Shown piece by piece: positions 21,080-33,694 of a DNA stretch of 64,000 bases. The position numbers and the translations under genes are program-made. This DNA is from Viola odorata (lineage: Eukaryota; Streptophyta; Magnoliopsida; Malpighiales; Violaceae), in the NCBI GenBank assembly GCA_963691705.1, contig OY829538.1:46527151-46591150 (forward strand), in the 5' to 3' direction. Within the stretch, counting starts at the first letter, position 1. Each line of letters begins with the position of its first letter. The notes below the pieces were generated by a model. The model was not told the origin of the DNA, searched no databases, and saw nothing but the letters and a program-made list of their open reading frames with translations.

Positions 21080-24000
21080 TGTGTATCGACTTCACCGATT
21101 TGAACGATGCTTGCCCTAAGGATTGCTACCCGCTTCCCCGTATTGACCAACTAGTCGATCAGACTGCCGGGTACGCATATCTAAGCTCACTTGACGCTAA
21201 CTCCGGATACCATCAAATTCCCATGACCGTTGAAGATGAAGAAAAGACTACCTTCATCACTTTTAAGGCCACTTACTGTTATACGGCGATGTCGTTTGGG
21301 CTAAAGAACGCTGGAGCAACGTTCCAACGTATGGCAAACAAGATATTCGAAGGACAGATAGGAAGAAATGTGGAAGCGTATGTCGACGATATTTTGGTAA
21401 AGAGCGCGAACTTTCAGGATCACTTGCGGGACCTGAAGGAAGTCTTTGATGTGATGAAAAGGCACCGCATGAAACTGAACCCCCAAAAATGCATGTTTGC
21501 GTTCCAGACGGGAAAATTCCTGGGCTACGTAGTCAGCCGGAAAGGAATCCAGCCAAATCCCTCAAAGATTAAGGCCATACAAGACATGATATCTCCAAGA
21601 ACCGTCAAGGAAGTACAAAGGCTAGCAGGGCGTGTTATCGCCCTAGGACGGTTCATTTCCAAACAAGGCGAGAAGTGTCTCCATTTTTTCAAAGTCATTC
21701 GCAAGAAAGCACCCTTCGGGTGGACCCCGGAATGTGAAGAGGCGTTCATTAACCTAAAAGATTACCTATCATCTGACCTACTGCTGACCAGGCCGGAACC
21801 AGGTGATAATTTATATCTATACCTTGGCGCTGCTGACGAAGTAGTTAGTGTCGTCCTTGTTCGTGACGACAGCCACACGCACCGCCCGGTATATTTTGTG
21901 AGTCACGTTCTGAAGGACGAGGAGCTGCGATACGCCCAAATCAAAAAGATAGCGTTCGCACTAATACAGGCCACCCGAAAGATGGACAGATACTTCCAGT
22001 CCTACTCCGTTATCGTGCTTACAGACCAACCTCTGAAGAGAATATTTTGAAAGCCTGAGTCCTCAGGAAGAATGTTAATCTGGGCCCTCGAACTCGAGTA
22101 GTACGGGCTGAGGTACCAGTCTCGGCCATCTGTGAAGGCTCAAATCCTAGCGGACTTTATAGCGGAATGCACCTTTACAGAAGATCCGTTAACAGACGTA
22201 CCCGAAGAGGAATGGGGCGACGTGGATCTCCCATTCCTGGAAACTTATACGGACCTCTGGATCGTCCATGTAGATGGAGCTAAAAATCAAGAATTAGCTG
22301 GAGCCGGAATCTTCATAAATGGGCCGCACAATATGCGCATACAATATGCCATCCGAATCCTACAGCCATTATCCAATAATGCGGCGGAATATAAGGCGTT
22401 ACTAGTCGAACTCAGGATAGGGAGAAACCTTTCTTCCAAAGGAAGGCACGATACCGGAAGAACAGGAGACCTGCGTCTAAAAATTTGTGGTGACTCCAAA
22501 CTAGTGATCGACCAGGTCTTGGGACGCTCTCAGGCTCGGGAGCCTATCATGGTCCAGTACCTCGCCAAGGTAATGCGAGAGCTGTTGGAAATAAAAAAGA
22601 AGGCATGCAAGTCAGCTTTGAGCACATTCCCCGAGAGGACAACGCTGAAGCTGACAGTCTCGCTAAGCTGGCAGCAAACCCGGAAGCGTCCATACCCGAA
22701 GGGGTGTATTATCGTGAGTTATCCGTACCTTGTTTCATGGAAGAGCAAGCGTCTCTGTGTGTGGAAGAACTCGAGGACGACTGGCGGGTTCCCGTAATCA
22801 AATACTTGAAATACGAAGAACTACCTGTGGATATCGCTGAAAAGAAAAGGGTGCTGAAACAGGCAGCTCGCTGTACGTACTATGACGGGGACTTGGTTCG
22901 AAGATGTTTTTCTCACCCAGCCGCCAAATGTATAACGGAGCAAGAAGGTCTTCACACCTTGCGCGAAATCCACGAGGGAGTGTGCGGTATGCACGTGTCG
23001 GGCGGCACCTTAGCTGCACAAGTTTTCAGATCTGGATTCTACTGGCCCACCATCCGGAGAGATTGCCACAACTACGTGTGAACTTGCTCGAGGTGTCAGG
23101 AATTCTCCAAAATTCCTCGACGTCCTACCACCGAAATATCTGAGATTATCGCTCCTTGTCCGTTTGCTAAATGGGGGATCGATATCTTGGGCCCGTTTCC
23201 AAAGGTAAGGTCCCAACTGAAATTTGTAATAGTGGCAGTGGACTACTTTACGAAGTGGGTGGAAGCTGAAGCGGTCGCCAACATCACGGCGGAGAAAACT
23301 TGGCGTTTCTTCAAACACCAAGTTATTATGAGGTTCGGTGTACCCCGTATCCTAGTCAGCGATAACGGAACACAGTTCACCAGTCAATTCTTCAAAGACC
23401 AATGCTCGAAATTCGGGATTGAGCAGCGATGCTCTTCCATGGCTCACCCGCAAACCAATGGACAGGCGGAAATGACCAACCAGAGCATCCTCAGCGGTAT
23501 TAAGAAACACCTAGAGGGGTCTAAAAAGAAGTGGGCCGACGAGTTGCCATACGTGATGTGGGCGTACCGCATGACAGTAAAAACCAGTACTGGAGAAACA
23601 CCTTTCGCATTGGCCTTCGAGACCGAGGCTGTTACACCGGTAGAAATCGGGACCATGAGTTTGCGAGTGGCTCACTTTCGGGAGGAGCTGAATGAGGAAA
23701 GGTTACGGGCTAACCTTGACACGTTACCGGAGGTCCGAGAAGAAACCCTCCTGAAAACGCAACATTATAAGCGAAAGATGGCCCGTTATCATAACAGGCG
23801 CGTCAAAGAACGGTTGCTAAAGACAGGCGACCTGGTGCTTAGAGACAAGCGAGCGGCTAGCCAACGCGTGGGGAAACTCAGTCCAAACTGGAAGGGGCCA
23901 TATCACGTTGCCCGCGTTATCGGAAAAGGAGCCTATCATCTAGAGACACTCAATGGTACTCCCTTATCCAACTCTTAGAACATCGCTCGTTTGAAATTAT
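21080..24000 (+). pseudogene. Element 1 pol, 3' part: RT, dual RNase H, integrase, broken
   Basis: After element 2 the frame resumes with CIDFTDLNDACPKDCYPLPRID. Reverse transcriptase has FGLKNAGATFQR and YVDD (about 21377). RNase H follows, with a TGA at 22048-22050 and a TAG shortly after. The second RNase H (VHVDGAKNQELAGAGIF, NNAAEYKALL, GDSKLVID) runs in the frame from 22132. A frameshift near 22600 leads to SFEHIPREDNAEADSLAKLA and to the integrase finger (HEGVCGMH), which ends at TGA 23079-23081. The catalytic core continues from 23187 (WGIDILGPFP, SDNGTQF, NGQAE) to about 23978. All Tat domains are present but no long intact polyprotein remains. Confidence 0.87.
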
Positions 24001-24119
24001 ATTATCCTAGAGCTTGATTTTATCTGCACCTTTGACTGATGCCAACCCTAACCTTAGCTAACGCTCGAAGAGAGAGCTTTCTTGGGTGTTTGTGGTTGCT
24101 TTTGTGCAGATAAAAAAGG
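24001..24119. other. Short spacer after element 1 pol
   Basis: It includes one copy of gctaacgctcg at 24057 and leads into the tandem repeats. No gene. Confidence 0.35.
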
Positions 24120-24560
24120 GGATCCTGGGAGTGAAAAGTCCTATCCTTGTGATGACCGGTCCTGATCAGACGGCTCACTAAGTGAGGGCACGACCCAGCA
24201 TGCCTTGAACTAGCGTTGGGATTGAAAGATCCCTAACGCTCCCGGGATTGAAAAGTCCTATCCTTGTGATGGCCGGTCCTGATCAGATGGCTCACTAAGT
24301 GAGGGCACTACCCGGTATCCTTGGGAGTGAAAAGTCTTTTTCTTATACTGACTGTTCTCGTGGAGATAGCCCACCAAGACAAGGCACGCCCCAAGGAAAT
24401 AGTAACTCCGTTCTAGAAACGAAAAGCCCTATCTTAGTGACCGGACTAGTATAGTCGGTTCATCAAGTGAGGGCATGATTCTAGACGCGAGGACAACACC
24501 TGAAAATGAAAAGTCTTATCCTTGTGACGGCCTGTCCCGATCCGACGACTCACTAAGATG
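24120..24560. repeat. Tandem repeat array between pol and antisense genes, element 1
   Basis: About five degraded copies of a unit with aaaagtcctatccttgtgat followed by a cctgatcaga and ctcactaagtgaggg block. The spacing is about 75-115 bp. It is the reverse-oriented counterpart of the array at 13985-14480 in element 2 and has the same place in the element. Confidence 0.8.
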
Positions 24561-25139
24561 AGACAGTTTCTAGGCCGATCGTGGAAAGATGGAAACGCGA
24601 AGAATCGCGAAATTCCAGCTAGTAACCAGATGCGTAATCCCTGGTGAAGTATAGAGTTGATAAAGCGATTTGCGCGGTTTCCATGCTAACGCCCTATGAT
24701 GGCAGCGGAAAGGCTCCTACGGGTAATTATGGTCTCTTGTAACCCGTTATGTTACTAATGATTTACAATTGAGAATGTGCAGAATGCTTTTCGAGCAGCG
24801 GAAAGATTGACAATCGCACAAGTGGCGATATCATGAGGCTCATCGGGAAAGCCAACCCGATACTGACTATAGCGATTTCTGTTGACGAAACGCAGGGAGC
24901 CTACTCGAAAAAGTAAACGCACTATGTTATCAGGGCGATAACAGCACCGAGGGAATTTCAAAAGGTGAAAATTGAAAAGGAAAGGCAGCAGTAAAGATTT
25001 AAACTGTTTAAATACATGAAAGTGCCTTGGAAAGGTCACGAATTCTAAGGGTCAAAATAATAATGCCGCGGAGGCAGAACACAAAAAGCTTGGCAATTCC
25101 TAATGACTACGGAAAAGGCGGCGAAAGTTTTGGGGTGCG
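24561..25139. other. Spacer between tandem repeats and antisense gene B, element 1
   Basis: No gene is seen. It contains one gctaacgcc (24687) and otherwise AT-balanced unique sequence. Confidence 0.4.
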
Positions 25140-27503
25140 TCAGCCCTCGGGGTTCCTTAGTTTCCAACCCTCTGCCTTAGCTCGGTGAAAGCTCGCTTCG
25201 TTGAGGTCAGCAGACTTCTGCTTGAAAGCCTTCGTGACCTCGTCACCTTTGTATGCGTCAATCCCATGGACCTCCTCGAAGCATTCAACCAAAATAGCGG
25301 CAGTCCGCTCGACATGCCACAGACTCTTATCGGCTGACTCCTCTTCCAGAACGGCCTTTTTCTCCTCCAAGGCAGTTTTCTCCCTTATCAAGGACGACTT
25401 CTCTTCTTCCAGGGCAGCATTCTTGGCTCTTTCCGCTGTCAGGGCAGCATCAAAGGTCGACGCTTGCCCTTTCAGTTCCTGCTGGGCCAGTAATAATCGA
25501 GTGCATTCCTTCAGCAACTTATTCTTCTCATTTCGCTCTCGCGAAAGTTCAGAAAGGGACGCGGTAAGAGAGGCAGCCTGACGTTGTATGTGCTCTGTCC
25601 AGTAATGAAATTTCACAAAATAAGTAAAGAGACTAGAGCGTAGCGAATTCGCTTTGTCGTCATCAACCTTAGAGAGGAAAGCTTCCCGTTCGGCAGCAGA
25701 CGATAATATCTGGGCCGCCAAGAAAGCAGAAACCTCGTCCGAGCCATCGCCCCCGATAGCCGCTAAGCCTGTATTACAAAAATCATACAAGCCCACTTGG
25801 TGAGTCATAGCGCCGGGCTCACTCGATGAACTTAGATCCGCAGCAAAGTCGAAGGTGGTGGCCCCCTCACCAGAACGTTGCGACAAAGGAACGCTTGAGG
25901 GAACAAACGCCAAGGGAATAGGAGGGCGAACCTGTGTAGAAGGGCCCCCTTGAACGACGTAGGAACCGTGAGGATGGTAACCCGAAAAGTCCTGTAAACC
26001 TTCTTGATAGTCCAAGTTCGGACCATATGGGTGAATGGGTCCACCAAAAGAATTGGGTGAAGCCCCAAAGGACTCCGTCGTACCCATGTTCACCAGAAAC
26101 TCAGCAAGGTGACTCTGGGGAATGCCCGTAGACACGAAGACGCTGTCAGATTGGACTTCCGTGGCAGCGATAGTTGAGGATAAGCTTCCACCCTCACCCT
26201 CCGGCCGAGACCTTTTTTTGGAACCACCCAGCATATAACCCATATCCATATCACCTATGGGAGATGCGGAAACAACAACAGTATCCTGCAAAGAACCTGG
26301 TATAAGACACAGATAAGAGAAACGGATGAAATAACGACAGACATCAATATACAGCGTATCGCGGCCAAAAATTACACTCACGACTGCAGTGTTAAGAGGA
26401 GGCGCTTCAGAGGAGGCTGCCGCGTCCGGAGAAGGAGTGAGAGCGGCAACACTTATCGTTCTTTTCTTCTTTTTTCCTTTGGCAAGGGCCTTAGGGACTT
26501 TAGAAGAAGATGGTTAAGCAGGAGGGGCAGCGACGGTCACGATGGGGATACCTGAAGGGATGTCGGTATTTCCCTTACCAACTGAGGAAGAGGATACTTG
26601 AGCAAGGCTCACGGAAGCAGTGGGTAGTATAGTTGGGTTATCAGTAGCTCCCGTGGAGGCGGCCCTCTCTTTTTCCTCTCTCTCCTGGGCCCTTTTCAGT
26701 CGTCTCTATCAGGATCCGTCGCTGCATGATCACAAAATAACATTAGCATTAGTATCAGCGGTAGTAAGGAAGGAAGCGACACGACACTCACGTCTAACGC
26801 AGTCCTTGATATCAGCCCCGCACGCCACATAACGGATGTGAACGCTGATTTTCAGTTGAAGCAATTTGTCTAGCCAGCCTTGTTCAAGCGGAGGAAGGCT
26901 CTCCGGCCGGCCCCAGACATTATCCTTGACGTCTTGGTTAAACCCAGATCGCCACCAAGAACCAGGAGCTTCGGGAAGATTTATCACAAAGAACTCCTTT
27001 TTCCAAGCATCGACGGAAGATTCAATGTGAAGGAGTTTCCAAGTAAAAGACTTGAGTGAGTCATCGTCATAACGGGGCGATATTGTTATCACACCCCGAC
27101 ACTTCATCAGCTTAAAAACTGACTTAAGCAACAAAAGAGAAGGAGAAGTAATCCCCTTATATTTACAAAGCTCCAGAAAGGCATAAACACAGAAATATGC
27201 ATTTGGGGCTAATTGAACGGGATTCAAATCGCAGGCAACAAGCAACTGTTTTATGAAAGGGTCGATGGGAAGCCGAAAACCATAACGTAACATTTGTGCG
27301 TACAAAACCCTACGTTTGCCCGTCAAAATGTTGTTCAAGCGTATCGACTCAGGGGCAACGGTGGCCTTATAACCGTCAGGGATAACAGCATTATGTGCGG
27401 CTAAATGCTCATTGAGAGCGATTTCAGAGGTGATACTGCTAGCCGTAATATCCATCTTTTTCTCATCGGCAGATTTCGACTCAGGGCGGCGAGTCTTGGC
27501 CAT
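25140..27503 (-). pseudogene. Antisense gene B of element 1: Transposase_28-like protein, three exons
   Basis: Exon 1 starts at ATG 27503 and encodes MAKTRRPE, then the Transposase_28-like domain (RRVLYAQMLRYGFRLPIDP, LNPVQLAPNAYF, CKYKGITSPSL, ITISPRYDDDSLKSF, WWRSGFNQDV). It ends near 26790 at a GTGAGT donor, with an acceptor near 26727. Exon 2 is basic, then Pro/Ser-rich with a TAA near 26515. A second intron (donor about 26383, acceptor about 26295-26285) leads to the last exon with a Gly/Pro-rich part and a long Glu/Lys coiled coil ending at TGA 25140. Exon structure matches gene B of element 2. Apart from the exon 2 stop the frame is well kept. Confidence 0.7.
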
Positions 27504-28160
27504 GGCAGAAAATAAAAAAGTAAAGACGAAGAAGACGATGGAAGAAAATAGGAAATACCTTTAGGGAAAGAGCACTTCGAGAGCCTTGAATGGTGGAAAG
27601 AAAACAAGACGACTAGAGAGAGTATAAAGAAAGCAGGATGGTAAAAGTAAGAAAAAGAAATAAGTGTTGGTTTTTATAACCCTAGTGGTCAAAGGAAACG
27701 ACGGGCGCTGCCGTCGTTGCGTGAAAGCGTCACAAGGAACAGTCTCAAGCAATGAGTACAATCCTAGAGAAGTCCGACAATGCTTCGATTTTGCTAAAAT
27801 TCTAGAGCACGCTAGCCCGTCACAAAAAATGGACACGTGTGTCTGTACTGTCACGATTTTCCTCCCGCATTAATGAGAGGATCGTGAGCATTAAATGCAC
27901 TGAAAAGCAGAAGTGATTTTCTGGAATAAGACAAAAGCGATATTGCAATAATGGAGATAAGGAAGAATGGTGTTAACAAAGCCGACAGCCTTCGAGATAA
28001 CGCGGAAATGCGAAATGAAGATCAGTTATTATAAAGTACAGATATAGTTGCGCGATAAAGCGTTATTACAAGACAGAAAAAGCAAATAAAAAGGAAAATC
28101 CTCTAAAGGGTCAGCCTCGACCATTCATTGGATGACACGGATATCGCAGCCACCCTCTCC
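27504..28160 (-). promoter_or_regulatory. Promoter of antisense gene B (element 1) and spacer
   Basis: Read on the minus strand: cacgtg (27834-27839), then gggttataaaaacc (27671-27682), then the ATG at 27503. The same order occurs before gene B in element 2. The part nearer 28160 shows no gene. Confidence 0.58.
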
Positions 28161-29246
28161 CTACTCCTCTCTGGAAGAAAGAAGATCTCCCTCGCTTTCG
28201 CTTATATCCTTTATCTTCTTGGAGGCGTAATCAGCCAACTTAGACGGGTCAATAGTTCCCTGGCGATGGAGATCCGTAAATCCGGCGATGCAGACTTCCA
28301 GGATCTTGCCTTTCCACCCGGCTATCTTCGAGGGTACCTTGGCCAAATCCGCGTCACGGGACGATATCTCCTCACGGAGGAAAGAGTTCCTTTTGTCAGC
28401 CGCCACCAATTCCGCCTCCAGCAGTTCTATCTTAGCCTTTCCTTTTGATTTTTCTCGCACGAGCTCGGCGCGGCACTCGTTCAACTCTGCCCGGGTTCGA
28501 TCTTGAAGCTTTGACAGCTCTGTTACCTTCCCTAGGGTGGCATCTAATTGTTCTTTCAAACCGGGAGAGCGCCGAACTTTGTCGCTCTGATCCTCGAGAA
28601 AATAGTGCAGCTCGCGGAAGTTGGCCAACATGTCGTTCAGAAGGCGTGAGTGTTGAACTTCAGGGGGATGTCGCAGGAACTCTTCCTTGTCCTTCGAAGA
28701 ACTGAACATCTGGCCCACTATAGAACCTACTAGCTCGTCTCGCGATAGCGGATCCGATATCCCTAAAGCGCGAAGCCCGTTAGTTCCAAAAGATGACAGA
28801 TCCAACTGGTATGTGACATTTCCTTGAGGACTTTGAGGGGAAAGATTGGCGATATAAGGAGGAGAATAACTTTTTGCGGAATTACCAATGCCCGAAATTG
28901 AAGAAAGGAATAAGGGCTGAGGTTTCCTCGGGGAAGGTTCAGGAGGAACGCTTGGATTCGAAACTGGCACGGTCACATCCGGAATGCAGGAAGAGATCGG
29001 AGAGCCAGGGCCACAAGCCGGCAAGGGTGAATCCACCGCCGCTGAAACCTCATTAGCTTTGGAAGGAATGGAAGGAGAGACCTTGACAACCTCCGCCACT
29101 TGCGAGGTACTCGCGGCATGAGAGGTGTCAACCTCCGCGGTAGGAACTGCGTTAACTTCCCTCAAGGGAGGAACCGGTGGACCAGACTTCTCTTTCCAGA
29201 TTTTCTTTCGGAGACGCCCCGTCTCAGCAACCATCTCTTCGCTATC
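28161..29246 (-). pseudogene. Antisense gene A of element 1, 3' part (coiled-coil half)
   Basis: An open frame from the Ogre-like insertion border to a TGA at 28161. It begins VATDSEEMVAETGRLRKKIW, then a Pro/Ser-rich part, then a segment shared with gene A of element 2 (SSFGTNGLRALGISDPLSRDEL against CFDGLRAVGVPQPFSRDEF), then a coiled coil (SKGKAKIELLEAEL, NSFLREEISSRDADLAK). The N-terminal domain of the same gene is 18 kb away at 47538-48217, on the other side of the insertion. The frame has no stop, unlike its counterpart. Confidence 0.72.
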
Positions 29247-31066
29247 TGTTGCTACCCGATTTTGGATTTTAAATTTTTTATCTTTCACATTTTAAACGTC
29301 ATTTTTCTAAAATCACACGTCCGTTTATTTTTATCTAACTGATGTTTATTTTCACGCCTAATGTCATTTAAATTTTATTTCATACTTTTTTCGCATTTTT
29401 ATCACTTTTTTCATTCGAACCCGTGTCGGTTTCCGAGTCAAATTCTCGAAGCCGATGGTCGAACAACGCTGGTCCTTAGCTACTTACTTTTTATTATTTT
29501 TCTAACTCGCGCTATCTCTTGGCGCTTCGTTCAAATTTTTATTTTAGCATTTTTCATGTTCGAACTTTTGTCATTTAGAAATGAATTTTTATCCAACGAT
29601 ACGGTGAACTTTTCGTCGCTTACTGTATGCTAATCATTGCAGCTTATTTTATTATACGTTTTAACATTTTCGGTTCGAGTTTATATTCATTTTCTCGCAA
29701 AATTGCTCGTACCGTCGCCTTGAACTGAATAATTAAATAATAAATTAAACTTTTCATCTCTACCATTGATCTAGTTGACTTTTGAAAGTCAACCAAGATC
29801 AATGTCCCTCCTATTTTCCATGTAGGCATGCATGTTTTCTATTTGGTTTATCCTCCTTGATCCTCGCGGCTTCCTCGAGCCTCACCAACAATCCTCGAGC
29901 CACGTCCCTGCTCCTCACGTTCAGCCTCGTCATCGTGATGTCATCCACGCCGACGTCATCTCTTCCTCCACCGCCTCAAGCTTCTATAAAGAGCAGCCGA
30001 AGCCACAAGCATATAGGGGGGGAAAAAAAGAGACGTTCACCACTGCCCTCCGTCCACAGCCGCAGCATCGCCATTTTCATTTCATCACCACCAAAGCGTC
30101 ACCATCGCGGGTCTGCTGAGGGAGAAGACGCTGCTGGCTCGCAGCTGCCCTGCCACCGCCGTACGCCGCTGAGCTGCTGCGCCCCGCCGCTGCTCCGTTT
30201 GTTGCCTGTCCGCCTCCGTGCTCCACCACCGCTGCACTTACTGTCTCGTCGCGAAGATGACCGCCGCTGCCTCGCCTCACCACTGTCGCTCCACTGTGCT
30301 GCTGTTCGCCGAGCTGATGCGTTGCTTCTGCCGCCGCTGTTGATGGGTTGCTGCCACGGCTGTGCTGCTCCGCTACGGCCGTACGCCACCGTCGCTGCTG
30401 TGTTGCTGCTGTGTCTCGGCCATCGAACGAAGAATACGATGTAGTGCTGTTCAAAGGAAAAATGGGCTTGGCCAAGCCAAGCCCAAGGGGAAGGGCAAAT
30501 GGGCTGCGCCTTGCGCAAGCCCATGAGGAAAAGAAAGTGGGCTGCTGGGCAGCCCACATGGGAGGGAAAGAGAAGGGCTGGCCAGCCCATCTGTTGGACT
30601 GGGTTGGTCTATTGGGCCTTGCTAGCGGGCCAGCTGGTGGGCCCACCCTCGGCCCAGTGGGCTGAACCCAATTTCTAGGCCCAGTGGGCCTAGTCTAATT
30701 TTTCAGCTTATCGCATTTATTTTTCGTGCCTATTTTTCCTGTGCTTGTACTGTTTATTTTTCTGCACCCTTGTACTGTTTATTTTTCTGCACCCTTGTAC
30801 TGTTTATTTAATTTTTTGTATGCTTGTGCTAATCATTTATTTTCGTATGCTTGCGTGTTTAATTATTAATTTTCATATGCTTTCGCATGTTTAAATTATT
30901 CTGCTCACGCTTAATTATCAAAAATAATTATTTCACTTGCGTACAATAATTTTGATGCCGACTATTCGAATGCTCTTCCTATTTAACTAATTATTTTTGC
31001 ATGACCCACAAATATCTAAATAATTATTCCACTTGCGTTTAATTAATATCTAAATAATTATTCCAC
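29247..31066 (+). repeat. LTR-like fragment upstream of the Ogre-like element
   Basis: It begins tgttgctacccg, like the LTRs at 31107 and 44971 (tgttgctactcg), but then diverges completely. It has a TATA box (tataaa, 29985-29990), a GC-rich central part with many TGGGCC/GGCCCA words (30460-30690), a three-copy 25-bp tandem repeat (30745-30809) and a T/A-rich 3' part. It has no terminal CA before its join to the Ogre-like 3' internal sequence at 31067. It is best read as the truncated LTR of a related but distinct Ogre-type family. Long frames here are low-complexity and not counted as genes. Confidence 0.6.
30745..30809. repeat. Tandem repeat, 25-bp period
   Basis: Units beginning ttgtactgtttatttttctg start at 30745, 30770 and 30795; the third is partial. 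Confidence 0.85.
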
Positions 31067-31106
31067 TTACACTTTATTTTTGATAAGACATTAAAGAGGG
31101 GGCAAC
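31067..31106 (+). other. Displaced Ogre-like polypurine tract segment
   Basis: The 40 bases are identical to 44931-44970, the internal sequence just before the 3' LTR, including the polypurine tract aaagagggggcaac. Here they stand before the 5' LTR, where no internal sequence is expected. Confidence 0.85.
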
Positions 31107-33673
31107 TGTTGCTACTCGAATTTTGACCACGAGCATTTAAATTGTTTAAATTTATTTTGCTTTATCGGTTCTTTTTATCGTTATTTGTTCGAGTCATTTT
31201 ACCATCGATTTCATAATTTTTTACCTGATTATTTGTTTAATTGTTAGTGTTTTTATTTTATTTAGTTCGTACGGAATGTGTCATTTCCACTCCCATTTCT
31301 TTACTCCCACGCACGGTCAAGCCACTTCCTCGTGTCTCCACTCTCATTTGATTCCCACGTCCGACCAAGCCCGCTCCTACCCATCACCTGATTTTACAAT
31401 CAATCAACCCATGCTACCTCCCTAATTAAAATGAGTAATTGCCCCATTCGAACAGGAGGCTGAAAAAAAATCGATCCCTCTCCCTCTTCCGAAAACCAAC
31501 TACTCTCGTCCCCCTCTCCCGAAATCAATCCCTCTCCAAATCAGTTAACCAATCCAACCAAATCAATTACCCAAAATCAGTCAACCCTCGCCGTACACAT
31601 CCTCCGCCACCACTGTTCCGTCCGCCACACCGCTGCCCAGTCAAACCAACCCAAACCACCACTCAGTCAAACCTGCACAAAACCAAACCCAACCGCCGTT
31701 GCCATTACCCATCATCAAACCTCCAAACTAAATTAAACCAATACATCTAAACCGCACATAAACCAAAATCAAACATCACCTTTCATTCTCTCTCGCAATC
31801 CCGATTTATCACCACTGCTCCAGCCACCCCCTGCTCCGGCCACCAGGTTCCAGCCCCGCAGCCGTCTGATTCGTCTTCGCCGCCGCTGCTCCGCTACTTC
31901 CGCTTCCTTTCCCGGACCAGCAGCACCTCTGTAATTGTTTGTTTCTTTTCTCTCGTTTGTTTGTTGTTCTTGCTTGCTTTGCTGTTGTGCTTGTGCTTGT
32001 TTTGCAGGGGTTTCGGTTTGAGGAGAAGGAATGGGTTAGCCGCCGGCGGCTGAAGCAAAGAAAAAGGAATGAAGTTGGAGCCGCCGCCGGCAGCAGAGAA
32101 GAGAAAGAGTGTGTGGGTTAGGTTTTTGTGTGTGTTGGTTCTTATGGTTTGTTTGTGGGCTTGGGCCGGCTGGGAAGAAAGAAAGGAAGAGAGGATGGGC
32201 TGATGTGTGTTAGGTTGGCCCGTTAGAAGGCTTTATTTGTTTTGTTCGTAGTGTACTTGTATGCATGCTTGTAATATTTATTTTATCTGTTTGCATATTT
32301 ATTTATTGCTACTAACCAATCTGTGATGCAGGTATCCGCTCGAGGAGATTTTTATTAGCTATTCTATTTGTTATATGATTGAATGCATGATTATTTAGAA
32401 TTGCTAGATTTAAAATCAACTTGATTGCATGAGAATAATTGGATTAACTCCCTTTAATATTAATCTTTGATCGACCCATGTTTGAACGAATTAGGTAGAA
32501 ATACTCAACATTTTATTTTCTGTAAATGCATGAAATTTGAATAGGATTAGTATTAAACATCACGCTTTAATTTAATTGCATGATTATTAATCATTAATTC
32601 TTAAAATCTTTTAATCCATAAAAATCAAAATGAATAAAATCAATCCAAGAAAACTAAACGAAGTAGTAATCAAACATAAGATTTAAATCTGTTCCCATAA
32701 CTTAAGCTCTTCTAAATCTTTAGGATAGTAAATCACCAAAGAAAACAATCATTTGAAAGTGGAAAGATAGTAAAATGGGCCGTAAGCCCAACTCTTAGAA
32801 AATACTTCCATATTTAATCCCTTTGTAGAGATCCCCTCTTAATGTGTTTTAAACCTTTAATGTTGAATGATCATTTAAACTATGCTTGTTTCGTGTGCGG
32901 CTTCGTCCCCACGTGTTTTCATATTATGCTTGTTTCGTGTGCGGCTCCGTCCCCACGATTGTCTTTTAATTTATGCTATCTTGATGAATGTGTTATGTGC
33001 GCGGCTTCGACCCCACTTCCCGTTTTTTTCTCTTTTCAACGTGTTTTTCGCATTCACTCAAAATGGTACTTTGCTAGTCTATGCATGCTAGAATCACATA
33101 GTAAATAGGACTAACCACGTGCATCGGCCCAATGATGATAGTGATCCATCGTTGTTCACTAGGATCGTCGCTTTGGTAAAGATTAATAAAACGGTAGTAA
33201 TCTCACCAATTTTGCATGTAATCGGACTAATTTTGAATTCGGCTAAATTAAACCGGAATAGGTATGCAACCAACCTTTTTATCTTTTAGAAGATTAAAAT
33301 GTTTATTTTCTTTTAACAACTCGGTAATTAATTAGGATAAAATCAATCAAACCGACTTACAAACTAAAGCGATGATACCCCCCCTGAGGGCCAAATTACT
33401 TGTTTTCAACATGATTTTTAAACACCTCTTTTTTTAGAACCGGTAACCTTTTTAAGGATGAGACTCGGGTGCCTAACACCTTCCCGAGTCCATAATATGA
33501 CCCCGAACCATCGTTCTCGGGTTTAGACCCTTTTCTTTTTGTGCCTTAGTTTTATTTTATTTTCTTCCTTTTTACGGACTTTTTAGGTTTCCCTAAACCT
33601 TAGAAATAGGGTGGCGACTTCATTGTTATGTGAATTTCATTGCGTCCCGAATTTCGCTCGCGACGGTGCGACA
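31107..33673 (+). repeat. Ogre-like 5' LTR (2567 bp)
   Basis: From tgttgctactcg to ggtgcgaca. It has the same length as the 3' LTR with about five substitutions. Its interior includes a C-rich, codon-like stretch (31440-31930) and three copies of a gcggcttcgtccccac unit (32898-33017). Open frames in it are short and low-complexity. Confidence 0.93.
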
Positions 33674-33676
33674 GTT

Positions 33677-33694
33677 TGGCGACTCCGCTGGGGA
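33677..33694 (+). other. Primer-binding site of the Ogre-like element
   Basis: tggcgactccgctgggga follows three bases after the 5' LTR. Ogre elements use a site of this form, complementary to a tRNA-Arg 3' end (from memory). Confidence 0.7.

Noticed and set aside
29782..30646. Long frames on both strands in the LTR fragment
   Set aside because: GC-rich low-complexity sequence open in several frames; no family and no coding signal.
31439..31750. 103-codon frame repeated at 45303-45614
   Set aside because: It lies inside the Ogre-like LTRs, is Pro/Thr/Asn-rich low-complexity sequence, and is repeated only because the LTR is.
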